DNA of 64,000 nucleotides from Amia ocellicauda. Its lineage: Eukaryota; Chordata; Actinopteri; Amiiformes; Amiidae. The DNA lies in the NCBI RefSeq assembly GCF_036373705.1, contig NC_089855.1, forward strand, positions 4,116,501 to 4,180,500, given 5' to 3'. The notes under the pieces are model-generated. The model was given only the letters and a program-made list of their open reading frames with translations, ran no database searches and was not told the DNA's origin. Shown piece after piece: positions 33,695-45,461 of this stretch. The translations under genes and the position numbers were made by a program. Every line of letters starts with the position of its first letter. The first letter of the stretch is position 1.

Positions 33695-35395
33695 ATGGCT
33701 GATACAAACTACACAGGCTCAATGGTCAGTGAATTCATTATTGTTGGTTTCCCTGGACTTCAAGGCCATCCTGTTTGCTGTGTTCCTGACAGTCTACCTC
33801 CACATTTTACTGGGGGACTTTCTCCTTATTTGCATAATGGCAGCAGACACCTTTTGTACAACAACTGTATCCACTATGCTAGCTGTCTCCTTCTCAGCAT
33901 GCATTACCCAGACCTACTTCTTTCATGCTCTGGCATCTGCAGAAAGCTTTATCTTACTGCTCATGGCTTATGATAGGTGTAGAACCGTCTCGGAAATAAG
34001 TGGAGAAGTCGTGGAGATAAAGCAAATAGAACTTTAATCAAGCCGGCTCAGAAGCCCCGTGTCAGGAATAATTCCTTCAGTGAGACTTAATGTTTACAAA
34101 CATGAATGCAGCTTTATAGGAAAAATGACGTAACATCTTATGGCCATTCATCCAATCAGAAGATACAGGTCCGGGTCCGTTTACGATCTGTCCTCCTGTG
34201 AAGAGGTGATGGATACAAAAAGCAGATGTCTGTCTTTGACGTGCACTAGGAAGATGCGATCCCATGGTCGTCATTTACCTAGTGTCAATCGCTCATTAAC
34301 AGAAACAATTTCTGCCTATCTTGAGAAACGATTAAGTCATAAACAAATTCACAGCAGACATCTGTAGGCTATTTCAGCACTGTGTAATCTTTCATTACTG
34401 ACAGGAGTTTCTAACAAATCGACCTTGTTGACCCTTTACTTGTCCTGCTAAATCTAATCTGCTCAGTCTGTATACAAAACTACTTCTAATGCTAGTATTA
34501 ATATAAAACATTATATAATTATCACAAAACACTTTCTTCAACTTCCTATACAGAGTCTTCAATAGGTATGTGGCCATCTGTCACCCACTCCAGTACCCAG
34601 TCAGAATGACCATTAGGTTCACTTTGCAACTCATAGTTTGGCCATTATTGACATCAGCCTTTCTACATGCACTGTACCCACTATGTTAGCTGTCTTCAGT
34701 TCTACTACTCACACTGTCTCCTTCTCAGCATGCTTCACCCAGACCTATTTCTTTCTGGCTCTGTTGACTACAGAAAGCTTTATCTTGCTGCTCATGGCTT
34801 ATGACAGGTATGTGGCCATCTGTCACCCACTCCACTACCCAGCCAGGATGACCGTTAGGTTCACTTTGAAACTCATAGTTGTTTGTTGGCTGGGAGGGTT
34901 CCTGTGCCCAATCCTTACATTAATTCTAGCACTTAAAGCGGTTCTGTGGACCCAATAGAGTTCTGCAATGCTACTGTGACTATTCAGGAGTGCTACGCCT
35001 GACCTGTGGAGATGTTCTCTCAACCAGCTATGTTGTCTTATTTGTTGGGCTGAGTATTCTTCTCATCCCTCTGTTTTTCATTGTGCTGTCCTATGTGAAG
35101 ATCCTTCTGTCAGTATTGCGTATCTCCAGCTCAGCAGGAAGAGCCAAGGCCGTGTCCACCTGCAGCTCACACTTGCTGGTCATCTCTGTTTTCTTTCTAC
35201 CTCACTACAGCAGGGGTCTTCACCTCCTACAGGATTACTGGGACCTCAGTGGACATGCGTGTTATGGGGTCTGTGATTCATAATGTCTTCCCTCCCCTCA
35301 TGAATCCGATCATCTACTGCCTGAGGACTAAAGAGATCAGGGACAGCTTGATGAAAACTCTGAAAAAGAGCAGTATCTTCCCAGGTAGCAAGTGA
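33695..35395 (+). pseudogene. chimeric odorant receptor pseudogene
   Basis: The 5' part (33695-33977) codes MADTNYTGSMVSEFIIVGFP. It is then broken by a 14-nt deletion and a larger loss spanning TM2, and continues through DTFCTTTVSTM to LLLMAYDR. A solo LTR splits the gene at 33978-34561. After the LTR it resumes with YVAICHPL up to about 34638, then jumps back to a second OR copy starting in TM2 (LAIIDISLSTCTVPTM) and running to the C-terminus. The second copy has a 2-nt deletion near 34930 and a 4-nt insertion near 35200. The acceptor region of the 5' part is also deleted. The 5' part resembles OR-C, the 3' coding part OR-E, and the 3' flank is A type. Confidence 0.92.
33978..34561 (-). mobile_element. 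solo LTR inside the OR pseudogene
   Basis: The 584-nt insertion starts TGTAGAACC and ends GTCTTCA, with a 5-bp target duplication ATAGG on both sides (33973-33977, 34562-34566). It lies in the codons of the OR DRY motif. Its right end resembles that of the LTR at 7406-8002 in the same orientation, so it is probably a related subfamily. TG...CA ends and a 5-bp duplication fit an LTR retroelement; no internal genes remain. Confidence 0.8.
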
Positions 35396-35579
35396 AAGGT
35401 TTCAGCCCCCTGTGAAATGATGTGTGCCACAGAAGATGATGCTTTCCTAATTCAGGGGTCTTGTATGGGTTTATATGACATATTTATGAGTTATATTTTA
35501 AATATATTTCTGTGTGTATTCCCCATGGAAAATGCATTTCAGAACCTCACAATATATTTTGAATATATAAATAAATATA
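35396..35579. other. A-type 3' flank of chimeric OR
   Basis: GAAATGATGTGTGCCACAGA and the following sequence match the OR-A flank at 2078 onward. It is interrupted by a Tc1 end at 35580. Confidence 0.6.
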
Positions 35580-35750
35580 CACTACTGGTCAAATCTTTTA
35601 GAACACCTCAATTTTTCCAGTTTTATTGAAATGTACGCAGTTTAATGTCTCAATGTAATCTGAAATCAAAGCATAGAACAAATAAACAATTGAAGATAAA
35701 AAAAGAAATCATGGAATCATTTTTTTTAACAAAATGTAACCCCTTAAGCT
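35580..35750 (+). mobile_element. Tc1-type transposon end fragment
   Basis: It begins CACTACTGGTCAAATCTTTT after TA, a terminal repeat common to a fish Tc1 family, and continues with GAACACCTCAATTTTTCCAG. Only the left about 170 nt remain and no transposase is present. Confidence 0.7.
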
Positions 35751-36004
35751 GACAAACCCCTGTGCTACCCCTGTGCTTCTCTTTAATCCCTTGTGTACTC
35801 TTCACTGTTTGCCAAATGTCTGGTATCCCATGAAAGCTGAGACTCTCAGCTTTCTAACGATGTGAAGCACTCTCTGGATGTGAAAAATGTGTTTAATATA
35901 CCCCCCCCCCCGCATTCTGAAATGGGGGGTGGGGGGATACTTGGTCTTAGTAGGAATACAGAATCTCAGAAAATATTGACAATTATGACACATCCACAAG
36001 ACCA
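35751..36004. other. spacer with G/C hairpin
   Basis: No gene. At about 35899-35940 a run of 13 C and a run of G flank CATTCTGAAA; they could pair as a hairpin. Confidence 0.5.
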
Positions 36005-36790
36005 TTTATGCCACCTCTCCTCAGAACTACTGCCCTGTCTCCCTACTCCCCTTCTTCTCAAAGACTCTCGAGTGGGTGGTCCACCGTCAGCTCTCTGACT
36101 TTCTGTCCTAATACTCACTCCTTGATCCTCTGCAATCTGGCTTACGCACAGCTCACTCCACTGAGACGGCTCTCCTGGCTGTCATTGACTCCCTCAGTGC
36201 TCGGTCGGCCTCCCTCTCCTCAGTCCTCATCCTCCTTGATCTCTCTGCAGCATTTGACACCGTCAATCACTCCATCCTCCTCTCCTGCCTCGCTGACCTT
36301 GGAATCTCTGGAACTGCTCTCACCTGGTTCTCCTCCTACCTCAGCGACCAGACCTACCAAGTGACTTAGCAAGGTTCCTCATCCACCCCCCAGCCTCTCC
36401 TCACAGGCGTACCCCAAGGCTCCATCCTGGGCCCCCTCCTGTTCTCTCTCTACATTCGCTCCCATGGCCCCCTCATCGCATCCCATGGTTTCTCCTACCA
36501 CTTCTATGCTGATGATGCCCAGATCTTCCTGTCTTTTCCCTCTTCTGACCTTACATCTGGACAACACTTAACTTTACTTTCCAGGATGTATGTCCGCACT
36601 TACTGTACTTCACTGTATAAATTGGAAGTTGTAAAATGTATTATATCTTGAATTGCTTTGTTTAAATGTAGATTTGAATTTGTAATGTTGATGCCGTGTA
36701 CTTAACTTTATTCTTGCACTTTGTATTGCACTTATGTTGTAAGTCACCCTGGACAAGGGTTTCCGCCAAGAAATGAAAATAATAATAATA
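36005..36790 (+). mobile_element. L2-type LINE fragment (L2-b)
   Basis: Reverse-transcriptase pieces NYCPVSLLPFFSKTLEW and [20 protein letters not shown] (first catalytic Asp block), followed by a [16 protein letters not shown] block and FYADDAQIF near 36505, lie in broken frames. From about 36550 the sequence jumps to the L2 3' untranslated tail ending TGTAAGTCACCCTGGACAAG near 36760. There is a large internal deletion relative to the copy at 8.2 kb. Confidence 0.85.
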
Positions 36791-36959
36791 AAGACCAATC
36801 CATGTTTTTGGTAGAAGCAACACACACCCGTAGAGAGCTCAAAATGTCAAGATGGAAAACTCTGTTTACAGTGTACTAATACACAGGAATTTAACATAAA
36901 TTTTGCCACTTACCTTTGCAAACCTATTTAAAATATCCAATTTGGTTCCATATAAAATG

Positions 36960-38050
36960 GAAATTCATACATTGTTACATTATATTCAGATATTCAAATA
37001 TGTGTTTATTTCATGTGAGCAGTCAAGGCAGTGTATCAATAGGACACATAGGGACAAGAGTTAATTCCTTGAGACTGAGGAGCCTCATGGAGGGATCAGC
37101 TACAGGTCATTCATCAGTTTGAAATACATCATTTAAATGTGTTTTGGACAAGCATTGGTGGTTTATATAAGAGATTAATTGTTGTTTTAAGCTGGTTCAT
37201 GTCAATGAATTCCCAATGTATCTGTTGTGATCATTCTTTGCCATGATCATTTGCAAAAATAAAATTCTGTCCATGTAAGCTGATGTGTATATAACTATTA
37301 TGAACAGTAGTTGTAATAGTGGCAGTAGCAGTAGTATTTTATTGCCCAGTTCTCCTTCCACTTAAAATTAACAGACATTCACTCAACTGTGACACACTGC
37401 GGGTCTGAGCTGGACCTGTGAAGCACTGTGCCCAATTACCACCATGACCTAAAACACCTCTAAGGCACATTTGTAAACCTCTTTCCCCCCCAGAAGCTAA
37501 GCCCTGTGTTCCCCTCAGTAGCATCTGCTTGAGATCATTTGTAAGACTCCTGTAGTCTCAGAGCAGGGACTCAGGGAGACGGGAGGGAGTGATGTCACTG
37601 ATGTCACTGGGCCTGGACTGAACCTCCACAATGATGACTGAGGCCTGGCCCCTATAACTGGACTCACACACCGGCAGCAGCCTCAATTCGAACACTTTCA
37701 CCACCTCATACCCCTGATCACTTACTGCACACTCTCTGATATCCATGACAATAAAACACAGATACAGGATGGCTTCATGGGTATGTTTATCTGTTATTTC
37801 AACAGTCACATATACACAGTTTTGCTACAGAGAATACAGCATGTACTTAATTGGAATGTTGTACTTTTCAAAATAAACCATTAAAACAATAGGTTGCAAA
37901 TGCAGTCCCAGTTATTTAAAAAAGAGAATAGTACTCAAAGGAGGATGGGACATCGCTTGTTTCCATGGGGAACTTATGAACAAGTTTTCTAATACCCTGT
38001 TTCCACTGGCCACGTTGAGGTTCACTTCCATGTGGATGGGCTGTAACTGT
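36960..38050. repeat. A-type flank plus segment duplicated at 54.6-55.3 kb
   Basis: 36960-37350 matches the OR-A 3' flank. From about 37240 to 38050 the sequence matches 54610-55300, including GTCTCAGAGCAG and CCACTGGCCA-type Harbinger-end sequence near 38000. A minus-strand frame at 37558-37809 is similar in its first half to one at 54791-55042 but diverges by frameshift, so I do not call it a gene. Confidence 0.55.
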
Positions 38051-38052
38051 AC

Positions 38053-41000
38053 ACCTAAACCAGGGGTCGGCAATATTTACTGTTGGAAAAGCCATTTTTG
38101 ATTAAAAATAAATACAATACTTTTGCTGGAGCCGCAAAAAAATATTTTAGCCATTTATGCGGGTAACACAGCTTATTTAGGCTATATTAACCCACCACCA
38201 CTACAGATTGCCTAAATTAGCTGTCGTTCATATGTTTAGCACAAGGTGGCTGCACTACATGTGAAATTGATTGAATAGTGCACAGTTTCCACTGGCGGAC
38301 GCGTCTGGCCCCAGAGGCTTATACGGGTGTTTCCACTGGCTTTAGCGTCTGGATGCATCCGTGTTTTGTGGCCAGTTAACTATCTGCTGCCAGACACAGC
38401 CGTAAGCGTCCGTCACCCACTGAGGATACTTCACTTTCAGAAGCCAGACGTGTGCTTGACTTGAGACAGACAGGGAAGAGATCAGATACATTATGTCGGA
38501 AGATATAATCACAAGTGCCATGTGGGATCATGAAGAAATTACAGTTTTATTAGCAGCATGGAGTGAAAACCACGTACAGAAACAATTACTGCTTACAGTT
38601 AATATCCGAGTGTATTAAAAACTTGGATTTCACAAGACCGGTGCAGTGCCGTGACTAGTTAAAAATAAACTGAAGGATAATAATCGGAGCAGAAGTTACA
38701 ATATTATTAATATTTTATGAATAACTGGACAGTGTTTCCTGTGAATGGTTTGCAGTCTGTTGTATAACAGCCCCGCAGAGACAATCAGTATGAAGGTGAA
38801 CATGATTTAGTTAACATGTGCCTATTAACAAATTAATAAATCAATAAATAAATACAGTAGATCTGGGTTTCCTTCTAAAACATTACGGACTGGTTTAATA
38901 AATGCGTCCATAAGTCCATAAACGCGATGACTGAAACGTGCACAGTTTAGTTAAACTATAGCCTGCTATATTGTAGCTGCTGTTACTGTATTGTGAAATG
39001 GGTGTATTTTGTTTCTAGTGTAACTTGCTCTGGTTAAGGACGTCTGATAAGTAAATTATAAATAATAGGGCAAAAAGTGTCGTTTGCAGTTAAAAATCTG
39101 TAGTAAGAGTAATAAGTTAAGGGAGTCAAGATGTGCCATTTAAAATGCATATCTACTAGCACATATCTTGATGATGTTTACAATAAAAATAATAATAAAT
39201 AGCAAATATTTATTTTATTGTTGCACATGGAGTTTTTTTCTTACAGTAACGTTAATGCGTGTCTGAATATAATGTTGTCTATACACATTTAGCTCTTCCT
39301 TATATCTCTTAACAGAAATGTGTATTTACGCGGTCTCCAATCATGTAAAGCAGAAACAATAAAACAGACACAAAAGTCCTTTCCATGTCAGGCTCTGTCA
39401 CTTGTAATGTTGTTTTCTGTCTTTGTTTTTAAAACAAAACACGAACCAAACCCACAGTCGCTCTGCTGCTCCCACAACAGGGACGGACTTGCAATGGCCT
39501 GGTTTTACAAAAAAGCTCTGGGACGCATCCGGCATGGCATGGCACGTAACGGCATGGACGCTTAAGCCAGTGGAACTGAGGCATAAGTGTCAGACCATGA
39601 AATCAAAATAAGCCTACTTTGATAATACGATAAATAAAACATAGATTTAAAAAATAACGAAAGTAAATAAGTGAACCATGTTTTTGTAGGCGATGCTTTG
39701 CAAGCCTAGTCGCCAGTGCGTTCATTCGTTGGGCAGCACTTATGACCTATTTTGTTGGTTCATTTGACATAACTTGTAACTATAGTAAATCAAAAATTAC
39801 TTTGATATGTTTGCCTTTACATTTCTGTAGAATGCAGTATCAATCATTTAAATCATAGGCAAACTATAGAAATTAACTGCAGTTTGTTTCAGTTTCAGGA
39901 AGAAATTTAAGTGGTAAAAATGACCTGTTCAGTACAACGTATAATGCTGTTTTCTTTGTCGCAGCCATGTACAGCAATCTATGGAGCCTTTGGGTTCTTC
40001 GTGAGTTTATTTTCATTAAAGAGTTTGTTTAAGAACCGCAAAGACCGTCCGTAAACACAAGGGAGCATATAAGAACCCCCTTTCATCATGATCGCGGTTG
40101 TTGTAAGATATATTTAAGGTTCTTTAAGGATCCTTGTTTGACTCCTTGGCAAAAGGCTATAGTAAAGGAGTAAAGAACTAAATGTTTTAATTAGAACCTT
40201 CAGGGTTCCTCCACAGTATCAACCCCGGGACCTAAAAGGTTCTTATTGGAACCTTTACTTCTTAGAGTGTAAAACATGTGTTCATACAGAAAGATTTTGG
40301 TTTTAAACTTTCCCATTTGCAAATCATTGCAATATTAGCTAATTACTTTAAGTCAGATAATGCACTGTATTTTATTAAATATGTGCACATAAAAATAAAA
40401 TAAACAATACACTAACACTAGCCAATCGAACATGTGTATCCATTTAAGTACAGTTAAACCTAATCAAAACTCATACAATTTGAGTCTGTTAAAATGCCAA
40501 AAGCATTGTCTCTTAGCCAAACTAATTAACAATAAATACAAAAACACCAAGAACTTCAATCTTGGCATGTGTCATAGATTATGCTAATTGTATTACGAGC
40601 AGTAAGTATTCAGCTGTCAGTGAGTGTTGCTGACTCACAGTTATCATTCAAATATACAGTTGTTTGGGTCAACACCACACTGTGCACTGTCCATAATAAT
40701 ACTATAATAAAATACAATGTTTGACCTTTGTGCGGGGGGGTCTAAGACACATTTTGGGGCAGCTGTAGCCCCCGCAAGCCAGCCGAGCTGCCACTGCTCG
40801 ATCCTCTCTATTTTTATAATCTGTAGCTCATCTAAACATACAGTGATGTATGTATTTATGTATTCAGAGAAGACACGGGTCGCTGTAACCAGTCAAATTA
40901 TTATATTCAATCGATAATAAATACTTTAGGTAAGTGTTTAGTACAGACACATGAAACAACAACCAAGTTTAAAACTTGTATCTATATCTTAATATTTCAA

Positions 41001-41497
41001 AGCCTTTTTTTAAAGAAAAAAAAAGAAAAATAACACATTTGTCACTTATTTCGACAGTATTTTAAAAATGTGTTACGCTGCATGTACAATATATAGTGTT
41101 TAAAAATACTTATTTTACTCTATGCAAAACTGTGGTTAAGCCTTGCCTGTTCTATTAATTAATATTCTTCCCATAAACGAGCCTATGTTAATGGTAATTT
41201 TAATTTCAACAAGAAACGCCCTTTCTATTAAACTGGAACATTATTGACTGAAGTCATTTTATGTGAGCCTGGAGTTGTAGTGGTTAGAATAGGTGTGTCT
41301 GCTCCTATTGGCTAGAAAGACAGAAGTGGGTATGGCACAGTGCATGATTGACAGCTGGTCTGTCTCGCCGCAGGTCAAACATACAGGCAAGCCAGCAGCG
41401 TTTTTTTTTTGTCAAAGCCTCGGGAGCCGCTGAGGAGGGGTAAAGAGCCGCATGCGGCTCGGGGCTCGCAGCTCGCGAGCTTGCAGCTAGGGCAACA
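38053..41497. mobile_element. hAT-like element remnant with nested insertion
   Basis: The left end reads CAGGGGTCGGCAA, a hAT-type terminus, followed by AGCC-rich sequence. The right end near 41435-41490 has GAGCCGCATGCGGCTC. In related fish elements these motifs lie close together at the ends. The right terminus is diverged and the match is imperfect, so this may be two separate elements. No transposase is seen. Confidence 0.35.
38283..39578. mobile_element. Harbinger-like element nested in the hAT-like remnant
   Basis: The left end CAGTTTCCACTGGC and the right end GCCAGTGGAACTG form inverted repeats. Inside, near 38494, a frame starts MSEDIITSAMWDHEEITVLL followed by AAWSENHVQKQ. This resembles the tryptophan-containing first helix of a Myb/SANT-like protein. 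The domain is cut short by a stop or deletion. No transposase is found. Confidence 0.5.
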
Positions 41498-41509
41498 TTT
41501 AGGGAACCT
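39579..41509. other. AT-rich interior, no gene seen
   Basis: At about 40005-40275 there is a GGTTCTTTAAGG / CCTAAAAGGTTCTTATTGGA repeat that ends CTTCTTAGAGTG, the style of a short nonautonomous DNA element in fish. Otherwise nothing is recognisable. Confidence 0.35.
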
Positions 41510-41935
41510 GTAATACATGTCCTCTTAAAGTATTGCTAATGGCACAGGGACATCATAGAAAGGACACAAAAGACATCCCAAGAAACATTTAGGAACCCTA
41601 CAAAATAACGTCCTTGTAATGTTTACTTGTGACATTCTTTTATGGTCTTGGGAATGGTATCGGGATGTTAATAGAACATGATAGGAACATCACAAAAGAC
41701 ATCCAGGTAACACAAAAATAACGTCTTATTAACGTTTGCTTGTGATATTATTTTATGGTCTTGGGAATGGTAGCAGTACATTCACAGAATGTCATAGGAA
41801 CGTCACAAAAGATGTCCTGCAGAACACTTAGGGAACCCTACAAAAAACATTCTTGTAATGTTAGTTTGCAATGTCTTTACAACTTTAGAGAACGTTTAGG
41901 GGATGTTGCGGAGACCTGTTTTTGTTAGCTGGGTT
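41510..41935. repeat. tandem repeat, about three degenerate copies of ~115-120 bp
   Basis: TTATGGTCTTGGGAATGGTA occurs at about 41640 and 41752. ACAAAAGA(C/T)(A/G)TCC recurs at about 41567, 41691 and 41805. The repeat lies within dispersed-repeat sequence and has no coding content. Confidence 0.7.
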
Positions 41936-42024
41936 AGGTGTTTATTACAATAATAAGAAATGTCCTGTACATACCTTTGTTGGGAACCTCATGTTTTAAC
42001 ATTTTTAATTTCTTTACCTATATT

Positions 42025-42305
42025 ACAGAGAGTTCTGTGGACCCTCAAGAGGAAGTGCAATGTTTCACTGTGGTGTAAAACTAGATCTTCTGTCTGGTGG
42101 GACCGCATAGCTACTGGATGGAAAACTTTTACAATGTCAAAGGGAACTGTTACCTACATCTGTAATTAACATCACCATGACCACTTCAACAGGAAAGGCT
42201 GGCACTCAATTATCCTCCAAGGGGTCATTGATGGACATGGCAGATTCTGGGATATCTGTGTTGGATTCCCAAGGAGTAGTCATGATGGCCGTGTTCTACA
42301 ACAGT
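42025..42305 (+). pseudogene. PIF/Harbinger transposase fragment
   Basis: From 42173 the + strand reads HHDHFNRKGWHSIILQGVID, then GHGRFWDICVGFPRSSHDGR and VLQQ. This is the 'KGW.SI.LQ...D..G.FWDI.VG.PGS.HDaRV' block of DDE_Tnp_4 (HARBI1-type) transposases and contains catalytic-core Asp residues. Upstream frames are broken by stops. The fragment ends at a hAT-like terminus at 42312. Confidence 0.75.
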
Positions 42306-42311
42306 CTTTCC

Positions 42312-43005
42312 CAGAGGTGGACAAACTACGGCCCACGGGCCGGATCCGGTCTGCCAGAGATTTTGATTCGGCCCGTGGGCATTCATCCAAATAATAAACA
42401 GCAAAAATGGTACCTAAGTTTGATAAACTCACAAAGCAGGCTGATCAGCCTCACTGTTCACACTTACATGGTTAAGGCTAATCAGGTTGTTAGGGCTTCT
42501 CAACAGTAGGGCTAATAATAATTATAATAGTAATATTATATGTTTATGATTATTATGATTGTAGTTTGGATATGTGCAAGTCGACAACATATTTTACAAT
42601 AAACGAATTTTAGACGATATGTCCAACAAAACAAAACAAAAACCCTTCCCAGTTTGGGCTACATGATCTGGACCACTCCGTGGAGCACAGTGCTACAACC
42701 CCTACTGCTCCGCTGTGTCAGTCGTTGCTGTAACTGGGGGGTCGTGACGGGAACAAAATGACGTGCTCCCCACGTGCGCGTGTTTAGAACGTCACAAAAA
42801 GCATCGAATCTGGAACACTGATGATAATTGGAAGAAGCCGACAATGTCCTCTCGTGTCAGGGCATTTATTTAGATAAAAACGAAATATTTTTTGTCAATG
42901 AAATATCGGACCCCCCAAGTTCAAGGTTTTCTCTCTTATGGGGGGTCCCTTATCTTTTATGGGAGTCCTGAACCCCCCCTGCCCCCCCTCAATTCAAACA
43001 CTGCT
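42312..43005. mobile_element. hAT-like terminus and unresolved repeat sequence
   Basis: CAGAGGTGGACAAACTACGG and the inverted CCCACGGGCC / GGCCCGTGGG motif are typical of a hAT-type end. The other end is not identified. 42895-42990 is rich in C and G runs. No transposase is seen. Confidence 0.35.
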
Positions 43006-45100
43006 CACTAATATGATTCCAGAATTGTCTTCTAATGTTTACTTGCTAATCCCATTGTAAAAACAACAGCAGCCGCCTTTATTACTTGAAAATCATGACA
43101 CGAAAATCTATAAATAAAAGTAATACAATGCATGGTACAGTCACGTGTTTATTTTATGTTTACATCTACATGGGTTTTTTGGAGAAAAAATAACGCAGTT
43201 CTACTAAAGAAATCTACAAATGGTGAAATACAGCATTGTGTCTGTTCTAGTAGAGCCAGCGGATCTGCTATGACTGAGCCTGTGTGAGAGGCGGGTTCGT
43301 CAGGTGAGCAGCAGCACTGCCCCCAGGTGCACAGCTCTGTGAGCCTCTCAGCGCCCACAGCTTTATTTACACATCTACACATTCTACAGCTAGCAATTAT
43401 ATTTGAAAATAAGTAAAGTCCCCTAAGTTTGTTATTACCAGAATTTCATTATTCATAGTTCATTTTCATCAATGATCTAAAAAGGGAACTGTTGAGTAAA
43501 CATATTATTTAGTCATTTATTTTTTAATGTATCTATTTGTTATGTATGATATTTATGTTCATACTGTTAGTTATTTATTTAAATTTAATTATTGCAAATT
43601 TACACTGAGTGCTATATATTTTATACAATATATGGATTCATCGGAAATCGGCCTCCCACCCCCTTCCCTAATTATCGATATCGGTATCGACGTTGCGCAA
43701 TCGGTCGACCTCTCCTACATAGAATTAAAATCCTAGATTTCCTAGATTATGAATTTCTAATTCATAATTACAATCATAAAATATACATAAAACATATTTA
43801 AATATAACACTATTTTCCTTCCATTGTACATAGGAAATTGTCCACACTGGGTTATATTCATCAACGGTTTTACCCCGATTTCCAACTATTGAATAACATA
43901 CAAAGTAAAGTTATTACGTATATGTCACCGGCTCATACTGGTTATTATGAATATGCTTTGTGGATAATTGTAATTAATTTGCTGCTTATTTTGTCCTTTT
44001 ATTTGTGTTAGAAAAATAGTCAGTTATAGCGAATTGATGTACAACTCTTGATAAATATAGGCTAACATTGATTATGAATCCAGCTTGTTTTTGGTATATT
44101 TGCACGCAGTAGTGGGGAAATCAATAAACTGAACGATCTTGGGTGCTGTTAATGCCATTATGGTTTGATGAAAAGTCTCCTTATTGAAGGCTGTGATGGT
44201 CACAAATCATCACTGTTACATGGTTTTATTTATCTCTGCTGACAATGCTGCATTTCTGACAGTGGCAGTAGAAACTGCATTTCTAAATAGATAAGTAATA
44301 AACAAACAACTAGTTTAGAGGACCTTGTGAGGTCTCGTAAATATTGGTCGAGTTAGGAGGACTTTTAATTCTAAAAAATCTTATCAATAGCTTTTACTTC
44401 TAAGAGTAAAAGAAGATCAAATTTACGTCACAGAGATATTTCATGCACTTAGGATTTCTCACTCTCAGACGCTTTATGAATACAGAAACAAAGAAGGACT
44501 TAAGGTTCAAGCTATTTTATATGGCAGCATTGTGTGCAGAGCAACAATAACAGAGTCGTGATCCGTAGTTAAAAAAACATCTTTACTTGAGAAGGATTAA
44601 GAACATTGTCAAAGAAAAATAATACATATGCAGCAGAGCGTCATTAAAAACAGGGGAAACAATCAGGTACCACCAAACACAAAGTGCTGTGAATAATATT
44701 ATAAACAAATCCAAGAATAGCATATATAAAAATCCATAAGTACAAAAGTGAAAACAACCAAAAATAAACAATCCACCTGTTTAAAAAAAACGGTAATCCA
44801 ATTTGATATCTTCAACCAAGACTGCTCTCCCCTCATCTAGCCACCATCTCACCTTTATACCCCTCCCGTTAACCTCTGACCTCTGACCGCAAAAATGTAC
44901 ACATTTACAATAGAAAAAAACTTAAAAAGAAAACCAACTACATTATTAAAAATCACAATCCATAACCCAAAACTGATCATTAAAAAGGGTTACATTCATA
45001 ACACCTCTCCCAGATGGTCTAAACCGTCACAAGGCCCTGTTCAACATGTCATTGTTTTTCTTTATAAATGTTGTGTGATGTAAACTTCAGTCCTTAGTGA
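43006..45100. repeat. upstream flank of OR-D, duplicated at 56.39-58.44 kb
   Basis: Near-identical to 56390-58440, including identical short frames (43527-43736 and 56909-57118). There is no recognisable gene. It marks a recent duplication of the OR-D/OR-E units. Confidence 0.9.
44531..45003 (-). mobile_element. candidate solo LTR
   Basis: On the minus strand the segment starts TGTTATGAATG, has a GGGGTATAAAGGTGAG promoter-like box and ends CTGCACACA. No target duplication is visible. The same segment at 57918-58404 was copied with the unit. This is a weak call. Confidence 0.3.
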
Positions 45101-45118
45101 CGGCCTAATGAGTTGAAC

Positions 45119-45246
45119 TAATTGCTTTAATTGCCTTTGTGTCCCAGCCTGTAAATCCCCAGTGGACTGGGACCTGGCATAAAGCTGTGTGTGTTAAATT
45201 CAGATCCTCAATCCAGTGCTTCAGTCTAACTGGACCATCAGAGTCG
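45119..45246 (+). promoter_or_regulatory. OR-D promoter and noncoding exon 1
   Basis: It has both TAATTG sites and the palindrome CCCAGTGGACTGGG. The TATA box is CATAAA (45178-45183) and the donor is GTAACT (45247) instead of GTAAGT. Both changes could lower expression; that is inference. Confidence 0.65.
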
Positions 45247-45436
45247 GTAACTGTCCTGTACTCCTCTTCATAGTTACATAGTAAAATTGTTTTTCTATAA
45301 AATAATATATTTAAAAATATAAATACATTAAAATGAAAAAATATATAAAATGTGGTTGAATAATAACTGGGAGTTCACAATAGTAGTACATTAATGAAAG
45401 TGACTAGAGGAGAGACACTCTGCTGGCATTTAACAG

Positions 45437-45461
45437 GTAAGGTCAGCCACCACTGTTAGAG
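45437..45461 (+). other. candidate 25-nt micro-exon in OR-D intron
   Basis: It is preceded by GGCATTTAACAG and followed by GTAAGAC; 25 nt. Confidence 0.4.

Noticed and set aside
37558..37809. Minus-strand frame MTVEITDKHTHEAI..., also at 54791-55042
   Set aside because: The second halves differ by a frameshift, so the frame is not conserved between duplicates. No known domain.
43527..43801. Two overlapping 69-codon frames, identical at 56909-57183
   Set aside because: Identity reflects recent duplication of the whole flank. Two overlapping frames are equally 'conserved', and no domain or start context is seen.
44583..44771. Hydrophobic minus-strand frame MFIFGCFHFCTYGF
   Set aside because: It lies in a candidate LTR, ends are not conserved relative to the longer copy at 57970-58305, and hydrophobicity follows from T-rich codons.
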